A DNA stretch of 64,000 nucleotides from PALSA-607 sp963737705 (GTDB lineage: Bacteria > Actinomycetota > Actinomycetes > Acidothermales > Acidothermaceae), in contig CAVTTP010000005.1 of NCBI GenBank assembly GCA_963737705.1, positions 186,001 through 250,000 of the forward strand, read 5' to 3'. A program made the translations under genes and the position numbers. This document shows positions 16,593 through 25,312 of the stretch, in pieces; the first letter of the stretch is position 1; every line of letters starts with the position of its first letter. The notes beneath the pieces were generated by a model. It had not been told where the DNA came from. It made no database searches and saw only the letters and a program-made list of their open reading frames with translations.

Positions 16593-18962
16593 GTGACCGC
16601 ATCCCGACGCTTCGCCTCGTGGAAGACCATCCGGGGCGCTGCCCTGGCCCTGACGTTGATCGGCGGTGGTGGCCTCTCGGCCATTGCGGGCTCGACAGGT
16701 GCGGCCGCCGCACCGGCGTCGTCTTCGGGCACGTGCCACCTCGGCAATGGGGTGTCGCACGTCATCGACATCGTCTTCGACAACGTTCACTTCGCCAGGG
16801 ATAACCCGAACGTTCCGTCGGACCTCGAGCAAATGCCGCACCTGCTCAACTTCCTCGAGCAAAACGGCACCGTCTTCTCTAACAGTCACACGCCGATGAT
16901 TGCCCACACAGCCGATGACAGCCTGACGATCTACACCGGCTTGTACGGCGACCGGCATGGTCAACCTTTGTCGAACACCTACAAGGTCTACAACCAGGAT
17001 GGGTCGACGGACCCGGCGAGTTCGTTCGCGTACTGGACGAGTCCGGTCGACGACACGGCGTCACATCCGACCGGCAACGACACCGCGCCGAGCATGGCGT
17101 ACTCGTCGACGGTTCCGGCAACACAGGGTACGAACCTGCAGACGCCTGCCCCGTGGGTGCCGTTCACCAGGGCCGGGTGCAACGTCGGTGACTTCTCCAC
17201 AGCCAACATGGTGCTCGAGAACACCGGCGTTGACCTGCCGACAGTGTTCGGGTCAGCCTCACCCGAGGTCGCCCAGTACAACGCCGACCCGGACAGCTTC
17301 AAAGATGCTGAGGTCGCTGACTACGTCGGCGTCGCCGTACATTGCGCGGCCGGCAACACGCTGTGCACCTCCGCGCAGGCAGTGAAGTACGGCCAGACCA
17401 ACCCGTCCGCTAGTGCGGTAGCCGACAAGCTGCCGACCGAGCCAGGCGGATACAACGGCTACGAAGGCCTATTCGGTGCGCGCTACGTCGCTCCGCAACT
17501 CGGGGCTGGGACGCCCAACGTCACGCACAACGGCTACGAGGTTACGAACGCTGCGGGCAATCTGGTGGATCTGAGTGGTCAGCAGATCAACGGCGCGTTC
17601 CTCACCAACCACCCTGGTTTCCCTGGCTTTAGCCCGACCGCATCGCAATCGCTCGCCTACATCGCCGACATGCAGGAAAGCGGAGTGCCCGTGACCTACG
17701 GCTACATCTCCGACGTCCACGAAAAGAAGGCCGGGCAGGCAGGCTGCACGACGGCGTCCGCCACCGGAACCGGCAATCCCGTCGGTCCTGGCGACAGCTG
17801 CTACGTGAGCACGTTGAAGTCGTACGACACCGCGTTCGCGACGTTCCTCTCACGCCTCGCGGCCGATGGCATCACGCCGAACAACACCGACTTCGTGATC
17901 AGCGCCGAGGAGAACGACCAGTTCGCCGGAGCGAATGTGGGACGCGCGGTCCAGCCGACTCCCACTGGTTGCGACGGTGTGACCGTGCCATGCAACTACG
18001 CGAGCGGCACCGTGGGTGAGCTACAGGCCAACATCAAGGGCCTGTTGTCGACGACCGCGAGCGCAAGTACTGCGTTTGACATCGAACCGCAGGGCGCCTC
18101 GATCTACGTACATGGTCAGCCCAGCGCCAGCGACCCCAAGGTCCGTCAACTCGAGAGAGATACGGCGGCGATGACGGCTGACAATCCCTACTCCGGCGTG
18201 ACTAACCAGAAGATCGTGAACTACCAAGCCAGCGCGCTCGAGGAACGCGCCCTTCATATGCAGACCGCTGACCCACTTCGGCTACCGACGTACACGCTCT
18301 TCCCGGTACCGGATTACTACTTCTCCACGACCGGGCCAAACGTGAGTATCAACAGCGCGTTCGGGTGGAACCACGGCTACTACAGTCCGAACATCGATGT
18401 CACGTGGGCGGCGATTGCGGGCCGGGGTGTGGCACGCCGAGGTGTCGATGGACCGCAGCCGGCACAGAGCAACGAGGCCCACGATCCGAACTCCACCAAG
18501 ACAGTTCCGCAGGCCAGCACAGTCGGAACGTGGGTTGATGAAACCGACCTGCGACCCACCCTGCTCAACTTGGTCGGGTTGACTGATGACTACACCTCCG
18601 ACGGCACCGTAATCACGGCCGCGTTGGCGCATCCTTCGCCGGCGTTGAACTCGACCAGGCTGCTTGCCGCGGTGTACACCCAACTGAATTCCAGCGTCGG
18701 CACGTTTGCGACAGACACCCTGCTCGCGGACACGCATGCGTTGGCTTCAGGGAGTTCGACGTCGGACAACACATTCACCAGGGAACAGGCAGCGCTCGGA
18801 AGCTTGGTCAATGACCGTGATCAACTGGTCAACGGAATCAAGCAGACGCTGGCCAGCGCCGCTGCGGGACATCCGCAGTCACCCGTAACGACCCTGAGCG
18901 AAACAGCACGTGCCGTTGCATTGCTGTTGCGGGCCGGCGCCCTACGCATCACCACGCCATAG
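16593..18962 (+). CDS. Secreted alkaline-phosphatase-superfamily hydrolase
   Basis: A 789-residue protein. The GTG at 16593 has a perfect AGGAGGT 8 bases upstream. A signal peptide (TIRGAALALTLIGGGGLSAIAGSTGAAAAPA) is followed by an alkaline-phosphatase-like fold: HVIDIVFDNVHFARDNP (first metal Asp), HTPMIAHTADDSLTIYTGLYGDRHG (Thr nucleophile region), DFVISAEENDQF and GWNHGYY (later metal ligands). Four Cys pairs suggest an extracellular protein. Likely a phosphodiesterase or phosphomonoesterase acting outside the cell; substrate unknown. It stands alone, ending at a strong hairpin. Confidence 0.75.
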   Translation: MTASRRFASWKTIRGAALALTLIGGGGLSAIAGSTGAAAAPASSSGTCHLGNGVSHVIDIVFDNVHFARDNPNVPSDLEQMPHLLNFLEQNGTVFSNSHTPMIAHTADDSLTIYTGLYGDRHGQPLSNTYKVYNQDGSTDPASSFAYWTSPVDDTASHPTGNDTAPSMAYSSTVPATQGTNLQTPAPWVPFTRAGCNVGDFSTANMVLENTGVDLPTVFGSASPEVAQYNADPDSFKDAEVADYVGVAVHCAAGNTLCTSAQAVKYGQTNPSASAVADKLPTEPGGYNGYEGLFGARYVAPQLGAGTPNVTHNGYEVTNAAGNLVDLSGQQINGAFLTNHPGFPGFSPTASQSLAYIADMQESGVPVTYGYISDVHEKKAGQAGCTTASATGTGNPVGPGDSCYVSTLKSYDTAFATFLSRLAADGITPNNTDFVISAEENDQFAGANVGRAVQPTPTGCDGVTVPCNYASGTVGELQANIKGLLSTTASASTAFDIEPQGASIYVHGQPSASDPKVRQLERDTAAMTADNPYSGVTNQKIVNYQASALEERALHMQTADPLRLPTYTLFPVPDYYFSTTGPNVSINSAFGWNHGYYSPNIDVTWAAIAGRGVARRGVDGPQPAQSNEAHDPNSTKTVPQASTVGTWVDETDLRPTLLNLVGLTDDYTSDGTVITAALAHPSPALNSTRLLAAVYTQLNSSVGTFATDTLLADTHALASGSSTSDNTFTREQAALGSLVNDRDQLVNGIKQTLASAAAGHPQSPVTTLSETARAVALLLRAGALRITTP

Positions 18963-18981
18963 CAAGGAGTGACAGGTCGAC

Positions 18982-19018
18982 CGCGCCCACGAGCCTCTCA
19001 ACAAGGTTCGTGGGCGCG
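18982..19018. terminator. Bidirectional hairpin between convergent genes
   Basis: CGCGCCCACGAGCC (18982-18995) pairs with GGTTCGTGGGCGCG (19005-19018) with one G-U pair and a 9-base loop. It lies 20 bases after the phosphatase gene and 22 bases after the convergent membrane-protein gene. There is no U-tract, as is common for GC-rich actinobacterial terminators. Confidence 0.65.
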
Positions 19019-19040
19019 GGCCAACAACGCGCCCGGCCGG

Positions 19041-20342
19041 TTACGAGTGCCGCTGTCTTTCGGAGGGCGCTCGCAGCCACAGCGTGGTGCTCGCCGGACT
19101 CAATGTCTCGTGCACGACCTCGAGTAGTTCGGCGCTGACTGCGTCGAGTTCGACCAGCTCGCGCAGTCGTCCGGCAAACCGGTCGAGCGTTCGGGCGGCG
19201 TTGTAACGCGTCCGGTAGAAGCGGCGGTCGACACCGCGTTTGATTCGCGCATGCAGCGGGTGAAACACCACCGCCACTGCGAGCGTGGAGAGTGTCACGG
19301 CGAGCGTGCCGGACTCGCCGCTTGCCGTGCGGACCAAACGATCGATCGCGTAGGTGCCTCCGACGTAAAGCCCGGCGAGGCACACGACGAGCACGGTGTA
19401 GACAACCGTCTTGCGGATGATCGTGTCGATCTCGAACAGCTTGTGACGCAGCACCGCGATGCCTATGGACACCGGGACGAGGCCGAAGCCCAACACCGAA
19501 AGGTCGTCTGCGAGATCCAGCCATGGCGATTGAACGGACGTCGAGCGGTTGACGATCGCCGACACCGAGGTGTCTCCCAGGTACAGCGCGGCGACCAGCG
19601 CGGCGGCCGTCACGAGCCACTTGATCTGCAGCCGCTCGATCACCGCCGCCCGGCGGAATCGGACGATGAGGCTGGCCGCTGACGCCGCCATCGTCACGGC
19701 AAGGACCAGGACGATGGACTGCGCTGCCTTGAGAAAGGCGGCCAGGCTCTCGATACCGAACGGATTCAAGGTCGTGTCGTAACCGTTGTCCGACATGGGA
19801 CCCGGCTGAAGTAGCGATACAACCGTGCAGCCCAGAATCGCGAATGCCGCCGTGTAAGCGACGGGGCGCCAGCGACTGCTCGGGAGGCGGCCAGTTGGGA
19901 ACAACAGAAGCAGGAAGGTCCCCATGAGCCCGACCGGAACCGCCCATGCCGCTTGCCCGATCCCGGCGGCGATGTCTGCGCGAGGGAGCGAGCCTGGGTG
20001 GTGCTTCAGCCCGTAGTCGGCATAACCACCCGTGCCGACGACCACGCCCCAGCCGAGACCGATCGCGAGGAGTAACCATCCGATCGGACTCGTGCGGCGT
20101 CGGGTCGCGATCAACAGACCGACGAGCGGAAATGCCAGCAGTGCGACGAGCAACGACACCTGCAATGCCTCAAGCACCAAGTCGGCCGCTCGGTTCCCGG
20201 TCGAAGGCGACTTGGTGACGTCGCGCGCCTGCCAATCCAGCACGAACCCCGGCACCCAGAGCACTGCGGCGCCCGCGAAAGCAGCCCAAGCGCTGACCCG
20301 CGACGCACGAGGGCTCATCTCGGAATCTTCCTCCCTAGGCAA
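19041..20342 (-). CDS. Sensor-kinase-like membrane protein lacking the kinase domain
   Basis: A 433-residue protein. About nine hydrophobic segments (for example AAFAGAAVLWVPGFVLDW, LLVALLAFPLVGLLIA, WLLLAIGLGWGVVVGTGGY, TVVYTVLVVCLAGLYVGGTYAI) resemble the N-terminal membrane sensor of actinobacterial histidine kinases. They are followed by RRFYRTRYNAARTLDRFAGRLRELVELDAVSAELLEVVHETLSP, the usual linker before GAF/HATPase domains. The protein stops there, with no H-box or ATP-binding domain. It may be a stand-alone sensor or a truncated kinase. ATG at 20318 is an alternative start. Confidence 0.65.
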   Translation of the reverse strand: MPREEDSEMSPRASRVSAWAAFAGAAVLWVPGFVLDWQARDVTKSPSTGNRAADLVLEALQVSLLVALLAFPLVGLLIATRRRTSPIGWLLLAIGLGWGVVVGTGGYADYGLKHHPGSLPRADIAAGIGQAAWAVPVGLMGTFLLLLFPTGRLPSSRWRPVAYTAAFAILGCTVVSLLQPGPMSDNGYDTTLNPFGIESLAAFLKAAQSIVLVLAVTMAASAASLIVRFRRAAVIERLQIKWLVTAAALVAALYLGDTSVSAIVNRSTSVQSPWLDLADDLSVLGFGLVPVSIGIAVLRHKLFEIDTIIRKTVVYTVLVVCLAGLYVGGTYAIDRLVRTASGESGTLAVTLSTLAVAVVFHPLHARIKRGVDRRFYRTRYNAARTLDRFAGRLRELVELDAVSAELLEVVHETLSPASTTLWLRAPSERQRHS

Positions 20343-20459
20343 CGCAACGATAAAGACCCTGCTGGAACCCAGTTACGGCACCGTTACGAGCGAATCGCCG
20401 TAACGATCTCCGAACAACCGAGCGCCACGATGCGTCCCACCGGCAGATCGGAGGAGATC

Positions 20460-20912
20460 GTGAGCGAAGTCGATGCGTTCCTGACGTCCGTTATCGAGCG
20501 CCAGGTCGAGGCGGATACAGCCCTACATAACGGGGACGCCGGGCTGCGCAAGGCATTGTGGTCGACGAACGACCCCGTGACGTTGTTCGGAGCGGTGGTC
20601 TCGGCTACGGGGCGAGACCACGTCACTCCGGTGTTCGACGCACTCGCCTCGTCTTTCTCAAACTGCTCCCACTTCGAGCTCGAGGTCATCGCGGCCGGCG
20701 CGAGCGGCGACCTTGCCTACACCGTCAGCTACGAGCACAGCCAATTGCTGATCGACGGCCAGCCACAGTCATACGTGTTGCGCGTGACTCACATTTACCG
20801 ACGCGAGGGCGGCGAGTGGAAGGTCGTGCATCGCCACGGCGACCGACGGCCGGAGGAGGTCGACTCCGGCATCCGCATCGCGAACATTGCGCAAGCAGCT
20901 AGTTGCGCATGA
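20460..20912 (+). CDS. SnoaL-like (NTF2-fold) protein
   Basis: A 150-residue protein. The GTG at 20460 is preferred because GGAGGAG lies just upstream (about 20448-20454). Its sequence fits the DUF4440/SnoaL type of NTF2 fold: an N-terminal helix, DTALHNGDAGLRKALWSTNDPVTLFGA, a central helix, and C-terminal strands LRVTHIYRREGGEWKVVHRHGDRRP. Such proteins act as small polyketide cyclases, isomerases or stress proteins; no function can be assigned. It precedes peptide deformylase on the same strand. Confidence 0.7.
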   Translation: MSEVDAFLTSVIERQVEADTALHNGDAGLRKALWSTNDPVTLFGAVVSATGRDHVTPVFDALASSFSNCSHFELEVIAAGASGDLAYTVSYEHSQLLIDGQPQSYVLRVTHIYRREGGEWKVVHRHGDRRPEEVDSGIRIANIAQAASCA

Positions 20913-20970
20913 CCGCTGTCGGTGCGACGAGTCGTACGATCGTTCGCGGAAGAAGGGACGAAGACCGCCG

Positions 20971-21528
20971 ATGCCGCTCGACCAACTCATGACGCTGGGG
21001 ATCGCTTGGCCGATCACGAGGTGGGGTGATCCCGTTCTGCACCGCGCGTGCCGACCGGTGACCGACTTCGGCCCCGATCTCTGGAACCTGCTGTGCGACA
21101 TGTTCGCGACGAACACGGCCGCCAGCGGAGCCGGTCTTGCCGCCCCACAGATCGGTGTCGATCTCGCGGTCTTCGTCTACGACTGCCTCGACGAGTTCGG
21201 ACGACGGCGGCAGGGGTTGGTGTGCAATCCGCGGATCGTGCTGCCAGCCGAACCCCACATGAACACGGATTTCGAAGGCTGCCTCTCACTGCCGGGCGCG
21301 CACTTGCCAGTCGCCCGGCCAGACATCGCCATCTGTCAGGGACAAGACCAGTTCGGCGAGCCGATCAGGGTCGTCGGGACGGGCACGCTGGCTCGGTGCT
21401 TGCAGCACGAGACCGATCACCTGAACGGCATTGTCATGGAGGACCACCTGACGTCAGCTGAGCGCCGCGACCTGCGACGCCAGCACAAGAGGGTCGCAGC
21501 CAGTTACTCAACGGCTTGGCCGAGCTGA
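20971..21528 (+). CDS. def: Peptide deformylase
   Basis: A 185-residue metalloenzyme that removes the N-formyl group from new proteins. All three family motifs are present: GAGLAAPQIG (motif 1), EGCLSLPG with the metal Cys (motif 2), and QHETDHLNG with the HExxH-type metal His pair and catalytic Glu (motif 3). The ATG at 20971 (MPLDQL) gives the usual length. No methionyl-tRNA formyltransferase gene is next to it. Actinobacteria often carry more than one def; this may be a second copy. Confidence 0.92.
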   Translation: MPLDQLMTLGIAWPITRWGDPVLHRACRPVTDFGPDLWNLLCDMFATNTAASGAGLAAPQIGVDLAVFVYDCLDEFGRRRQGLVCNPRIVLPAEPHMNTDFEGCLSLPGAHLPVARPDIAICQGQDQFGEPIRVVGTGTLARCLQHETDHLNGIVMEDHLTSAERRDLRRQHKRVAASYSTAWPS

Positions 21529-21715
21529 CGCAAAGACTGTACGGCGAGTGCTCACCGCGTACCTGCCGAATGCGATCGCCTGCAATGAGCGTCCGGCGGT
21601 GATCCCACCCCCAGCCACCTCCAGGACTTGACGTCCGCGGCCGGTTTGGTCAAGCGGTCGACGGAGCCGGTCGACATAAGACACGGCGGTCCTTCGTCGC
21701 CAGTCGAGGAGACCC

Positions 21716-22408
21716 ATGCAAGCCGACCAGCATCCGATAGCTCAGGTAGTACCCGCGCCTATGGAAGTCACAGTCCTGCCCGGCAAGGCGACCGCCGCTA
21801 CACGTTCGTCCTCGCGGGATCGCCAACCTGCCAGGCCACGCCCCAGCAAGGGAGCAATGCGACTCGGACTCGTGGCGGTTGCGATTGCGTTACTCGCCTT
21901 GGCGGCTGTCGTCGCCATCCCGCGGTTCATGACCAAACAACCTGCCGTTGCTAGCCGAACCATCTCATTGCCCCCGACGTTGGCCGGCGAGGAGTTCATG
22001 CCGTCGGGGGATCCGGTGCAGCAGACGCGCACAGAGCTCGCGGACATGGCGGCCGACTTCGCGGCGACCGGCATTTTCATTGAAGACCCTCAACAGGCCA
22101 GCTACGAAAACAGTCGGACGTCAGCCGACTTCGGGGTAATCGCCTCGAAGCTGAGGAAGCGACCAAGCGCCGCAGCCCAAAATGCGTTCCTCGCTGGAGA
22201 ATCCACTGGCTATTCAGTGGCCTTCTCGTCAGTCGTGCCTGGGCCGTACGGCGGCCAAATGGAGTGTCTCGCTGCTTCGCCTGCAAACGAGGCTCGCTGC
22301 GTGTCGATCGACGACGTTGCGGTGATCACTGTGCAGGCCATCGGACCAAAGACGGTCGACGAGGTCGCTAGCTTGACCCGACAGATCATTTCAGGTGTGG
22401 AGCACTGA
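21716..22408 (+). CDS. Membrane-anchored protein, paralogue of the gene at 52700
   Basis: A 230-residue protein: a cytoplasmic N-terminus of about 47 residues rich in Pro, Arg and Ser, one membrane helix (LGLVAVAIALLALAAVVAIP), and an outer domain of about 160 residues. The outer domain shares its layout and several motifs with the C-terminal domain of the gene at 52700-54121: LPPTLAGEEFMPS against LPTTLLDQQLMPS, VPGPYGGQMEC against GSGPFGGWMEC, a second Cys with SIDDVAV against SLDDAAV, and a C-terminal LTRQIISGVE against LARQVISAVE. No family is recognised. Two conserved Cys probably form a disulfide. Confidence 0.7.
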   Translation: MQADQHPIAQVVPAPMEVTVLPGKATAATRSSSRDRQPARPRPSKGAMRLGLVAVAIALLALAAVVAIPRFMTKQPAVASRTISLPPTLAGEEFMPSGDPVQQTRTELADMAADFAATGIFIEDPQQASYENSRTSADFGVIASKLRKRPSAAAQNAFLAGESTGYSVAFSSVVPGPYGGQMECLAASPANEARCVSIDDVAVITVQAIGPKTVDEVASLTRQIISGVEH

Positions 22409-22430
22409 CGTGACCGCCGATTCTCGAACG

Positions 22431-22503
22431 TGGAGCTTAGGGGACTCGAACCCCTGACCCCTTGCCTGCCAGGCAAGTGCTCTACCAGCTGAGCTAAAGC
22501 CCC
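22431..22503 (-). tRNA. tRNA-Ala (anticodon GGC)
   Basis: The minus strand begins GGGGCTTTAGCTCAGCTGG and folds as a cloverleaf. The acceptor stem GGGGCTT pairs with AAGCTCC (one G-U), the anticodon arm is CTTGC-CTGGCAG-GCAAG with anticodon GGC, and the T arm contains GGTTCGAGTCC. The discriminator is A and CCA is not encoded. It is 73 nt long. Confidence 0.97.
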
Positions 22504-22568
22504 GAAGTGCCCTTGCGGGCGTCGGGAAGTCTAGCGGACGCGCAACCGACGCCCTCCGACCGCCGAGA

Positions 22569-23204
22569 TCATCGGTCGTCCCCGACAACGATCTCCGGCA
22601 GCGAGCCCGCATTGTGATCGAACAGCCGCCACCCCGACGGCGCCTCCCTGACCAGCGACCAGGAGCAGTTCGCGAGCGAGCCGAGCGAACGCCAATACGG
22701 CGTCGGCAACCCGATCATCGACGCCACGATCGCGCGACCCGCGGCACCGTGCGTCACGACGACCAGCGTCCCGCCGTCCGCAAGAGAAGCCAGCGCATCG
22801 TCGACCGCCGCCGTCGCACGTACGCCCACGTCGACGAGACTCTCGCCACCACCGCGCCGTCCGTCTCCGCCGTCTCGCCAGTTCGCCGCCTCGACGGGAT
22901 AACGCTCGGCCACCTCTTCGAACGTGAGTCCTTGCCACGCACCGACGTCGATCTCGCGCAACCGCGGATCCGTCGCCACGGGCAGCCCCGTCAGGTCGGC
23001 TAGTGCCTGCGCGGTCTCGCGTGCACGAACGAGATCCGAGCAGACAATGGCGGACGGCGCGAAGCCGGCCAGAAGCGCAGCAGCTTGAGCCGCCTGGGCT
23101 CGGCCTAGATCATCGAGCGGGATGTCGAGCTGCCCCTGGAACCGTCGCTGCAAGTTCCACGCGGTCTGGCCGTGTCGCCAGACCAGCACCGTGCGAGTGC
23201 CCAC
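22569..23204 (-). CDS. Histidine phosphatase, GpgP-like
   Basis: A 211-residue phosphoglycerate-mutase-fold phosphatase. The catalytic RHG motif is LVWRHGQTAWNLQRRFQGQLDIPL, the second catalytic region is LREIDVGAWQGLTFEEV (Glu), and the second His is VVTHGAAGRAI. In Mycobacterium the gene in this position, next to rsfS and nadD, is gpgP, a glucosyl-3-phosphoglycerate phosphatase of methylglucose polysaccharide synthesis; the substrate here is inferred from that position only. Its GTG start is directly adjacent to the rsfS stop. Confidence 0.8.
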   Translation of the reverse strand: MGTRTVLVWRHGQTAWNLQRRFQGQLDIPLDDLGRAQAAQAAALLAGFAPSAIVCSDLVRARETAQALADLTGLPVATDPRLREIDVGAWQGLTFEEVAERYPVEAANWRDGGDGRRGGGESLVDVGVRATAAVDDALASLADGGTLVVVTHGAAGRAIVASMIGLPTPYWRSLGSLANCSWSLVREAPSGWRLFDHNAGSLPEIVVGDDR

Positions 23205-23636
23205 TCAGCCGTGACCCGCGGCCGCTGCCCCACGCGAGTCGAAGCTCTCGGCGTCGGGCTGATTGAGTCCGACCGTGACGTGCTCGGGAAGCGGGACCTG
23301 TGGACAGTCTTTCCACAGCCTCTCCAGCGCGTAGAACGTGTGCTCCTCGGCGTGCTGAACGTGCACGACGATGTCGGAGTAGTCGAGCAGCACCCAGCGG
23401 CCCTCGTGCTGACCTTCGCGACGCGGCGGCTTGGCGCCCATCTCGCGCAGGCGGTCTTCGACAGCGTCGACGATCGACTTCACCTGGCGGTCGTTGGGTG
23501 CGGACGCGAGCACGAAGATGTCGGTGATCGCGAGTCGATCACTGACGTCAAAGGCTTGTATGTGGTGGGCCAGCTTGTCGGCGGCTGCCTCGGCGGCGGC
23601 GACAGCGAGCTCGATAGCTCGGGGAGATGCGGTCAT
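23205..23636 (-). CDS. rsfS: Ribosome silencing factor RsfS
   Basis: A 143-residue protein of the Iojap/RsfS family, which binds ribosomal protein L14 and blocks subunit joining under starvation. Characteristic segments are AFDVSDRLAITDIFVLASAPNDRQVKSIVDAVEDRLRE and GRWVLLDYSDIVVHVQHAEEHTFYALERLWKD. A tail of about 25 residues follows, typical for actinobacteria. It lies between the LCP-like gene and the gpgP-like gene, the usual order. Confidence 0.93.
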   Translation of the reverse strand: MTASPRAIELAVAAAEAAADKLAHHIQAFDVSDRLAITDIFVLASAPNDRQVKSIVDAVEDRLREMGAKPPRREGQHEGRWVLLDYSDIVVHVQHAEEHTFYALERLWKDCPQVPLPEHVTVGLNQPDAESFDSRGAAAAGHG

Positions 23637-23719
23637 CGGGGCATCGGGTCAAACAGTCGCATGCGTTGGTGAACTCCTGTCGGTTGGCCGCCCTCAGCAG
23701 CGGTCACCCCTCCATCGTC

Positions 23720-25312
23720 TCACCCTTTGTAGTCAGCCCCGAGTTTCACGAGGACGTCGGCGACCGTAAACCCGTCGTTAGCGACCCGGACGTCCGATAT
23801 CGGCAAGCCGAGCGAGCGGGCAACCGCGTCGCCCTGGTCGATCTGCGCCGAGCTCGGACCGAGGATCACCACGACCGAGGGCGCGGTGGCATTAGGCATG
23901 TCAGCGGTGTTCTGCCCCTGGACGTAGACGAAGCCGGCGGCGACGAGCCTCGACCGTGCCGTCGCGCCAAGCCCTGGGGTGCCTACCTGGTTCTGCACGT
24001 ACACACGGTTCCCGGTCGTCTTCCGGCTCGCCGGGACCGATGACGCAAGTTCAGTGCTGACGAGCGTCGCGGTTTTGGCCGTGTCGAGGGTGAAGGCGTC
24101 CTGGCCCGAGCCGGTGGAGAGCGGGGTGACGGGCAACTGCTGGTCGGTCATCGAACCGGCCGCGTTGTCGGCCGCAAGCCCGAGCAGGAAGGTGGCCAAT
24201 CTCGCCGGGGCGAACGACGTGGTCGAGCCGGTACCGAGGCCGGCGAGCATCGCGGTCAGACCAGCCTGCGTCTTCGGCAAGCCCGCGAGAACCTGCTTCA
24301 GGACGGCATCGAACCTCGTGAGCTGGGCTTGATCGGTCTCCCCCGTGGCCAGGAAGCTCGCAAACAGCGCAGCGTTGGCGCCGTTCAATTTCTGCCTGCC
24401 GGCCGGCACCACGATCGTGGTCGTGCCGTTCGCGGTGGTCGTGACGTCCTTGTCGACGGCCACGGTGACGCCGCCGACCTTGTCGACGAGCGCAGCAAGA
24501 CCGGCCTGCGTCAGCGTCCATGATCCGTCGACGGTCACGCCCATCAGATCCGACAACGCAGCCGTCGGCGCATTCGGATCACCGATGCTGAGCGCTTGCC
24601 CGAACGGCATCGACCCGAAGCCCGGCACCTGCGTCTGCACGTTCGACGGAATGAGCACGACCGCGCCGTCGTGGCTGGCCGAGTCATGCGCAAGCAGCAC
24701 ACTGTCGACGGCCACCGCGAGACTGCCCTTGAGCTCGAGCAACAGCGTGCTCTGGGTACGACCCGTTGCCGCGGCGGCTGCTGCCGGCGGGTTCTTGCTG
24801 GACTTGCCTGACCCGCCCACCAGCAGCCAGGCAACAAGCCCAACGACAACAACGAGGGCGAGGACGGCGAACAGCAGGCGTCGGCGATCGCCGAACAGGC
24901 CACCGACCGACCCGCTCTTGCCCGACCGCGACGGCAAGATCTCGTTCCCGAGCGGCAGGACGGCGGGCGCTGACGCAGGTTCGGTCGCAGGCTGAACCGC
25001 TGGTTCCGGTTCGGGCCGGGCGAGGTCGCTGAGCTGGCCGGCCCAGTCCGAGGGCGACGGCTCGTCTCGCTCGGCCGTCCCGAGCGGGTTGTCGCGGTCG
25101 ACTTCGGGCAGCGGCAGATTATGGATCACCGGGGCAGCCGGGGGCGGTGGGGACTGCGGCGATGTCGGCAGCTGCGCGGACGCCGGAAGCGGGGCGGTCA
25201 GCACGCTGGCTGCCGGCGGCACGAACATCGGCCCAGCTGCAACCGGCGCGCCGACGCTGACGGGCTCGGGCGCGTGACGCGTCGGCTTGGGTCGACCGTG
25301 CTTCCCGCTCAT
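23720..25312 (-). CDS. LCP/LytR_C cell-envelope protein with degenerate LCP domain
   Basis: A 530-residue protein: Pro/Ala-rich cytoplasmic region (1-150), membrane helix (RRLLFAVLALVVVVGLVAWLLVGG), LCP-like domain (about 185-390), then a LytR_C domain (RVYVQNQVGTPGLGATARSRLVAAGFVYVQGQN). LCP enzymes join teichoic acid or arabinogalactan to peptidoglycan. The fold is recognisable (VPGFG, LVDKVGGVTVAVD, QKLNGANAALF), but the family's phosphate-binding arginines are gone: IPRD reads IPSN and YAR reads FAS. It may therefore bind envelope lipids without transferase activity. It overlaps nadD by 4 bases. Confidence 0.75.
   Translation of the reverse strand: MSGKHGRPKPTRHAPEPVSVGAPVAAGPMFVPPAASVLTAPLPASAQLPTSPQSPPPPAAPVIHNLPLPEVDRDNPLGTAERDEPSPSDWAGQLSDLARPEPEPAVQPATEPASAPAVLPLGNEILPSRSGKSGSVGGLFGDRRRLLFAVLALVVVVGLVAWLLVGGSGKSSKNPPAAAAAATGRTQSTLLLELKGSLAVAVDSVLLAHDSASHDGAVVLIPSNVQTQVPGFGSMPFGQALSIGDPNAPTAALSDLMGVTVDGSWTLTQAGLAALVDKVGGVTVAVDKDVTTTANGTTTIVVPAGRQKLNGANAALFASFLATGETDQAQLTRFDAVLKQVLAGLPKTQAGLTAMLAGLGTGSTTSFAPARLATFLLGLAADNAAGSMTDQQLPVTPLSTGSGQDAFTLDTAKTATLVSTELASSVPASRKTTGNRVYVQNQVGTPGLGATARSRLVAAGFVYVQGQNTADMPNATAPSVVVILGPSSAQIDQGDAVARSLGLPISDVRVANDGFTVADVLVKLGADYKG

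Noticed and set aside
18949..20079. A 376-codon minus-strand frame overlapping the sensor-like membrane gene
   Set aside because: It is an Arg/Pro-rich shadow in another frame of 19041-20342, which has clear membrane helices.
22431..22503. tRNA genes as attachment sites for the left-end element
   Set aside because: The element junction is inside comEC, far from all three tRNA genes, and the integrase is of the serine type, which rarely uses tRNA genes.
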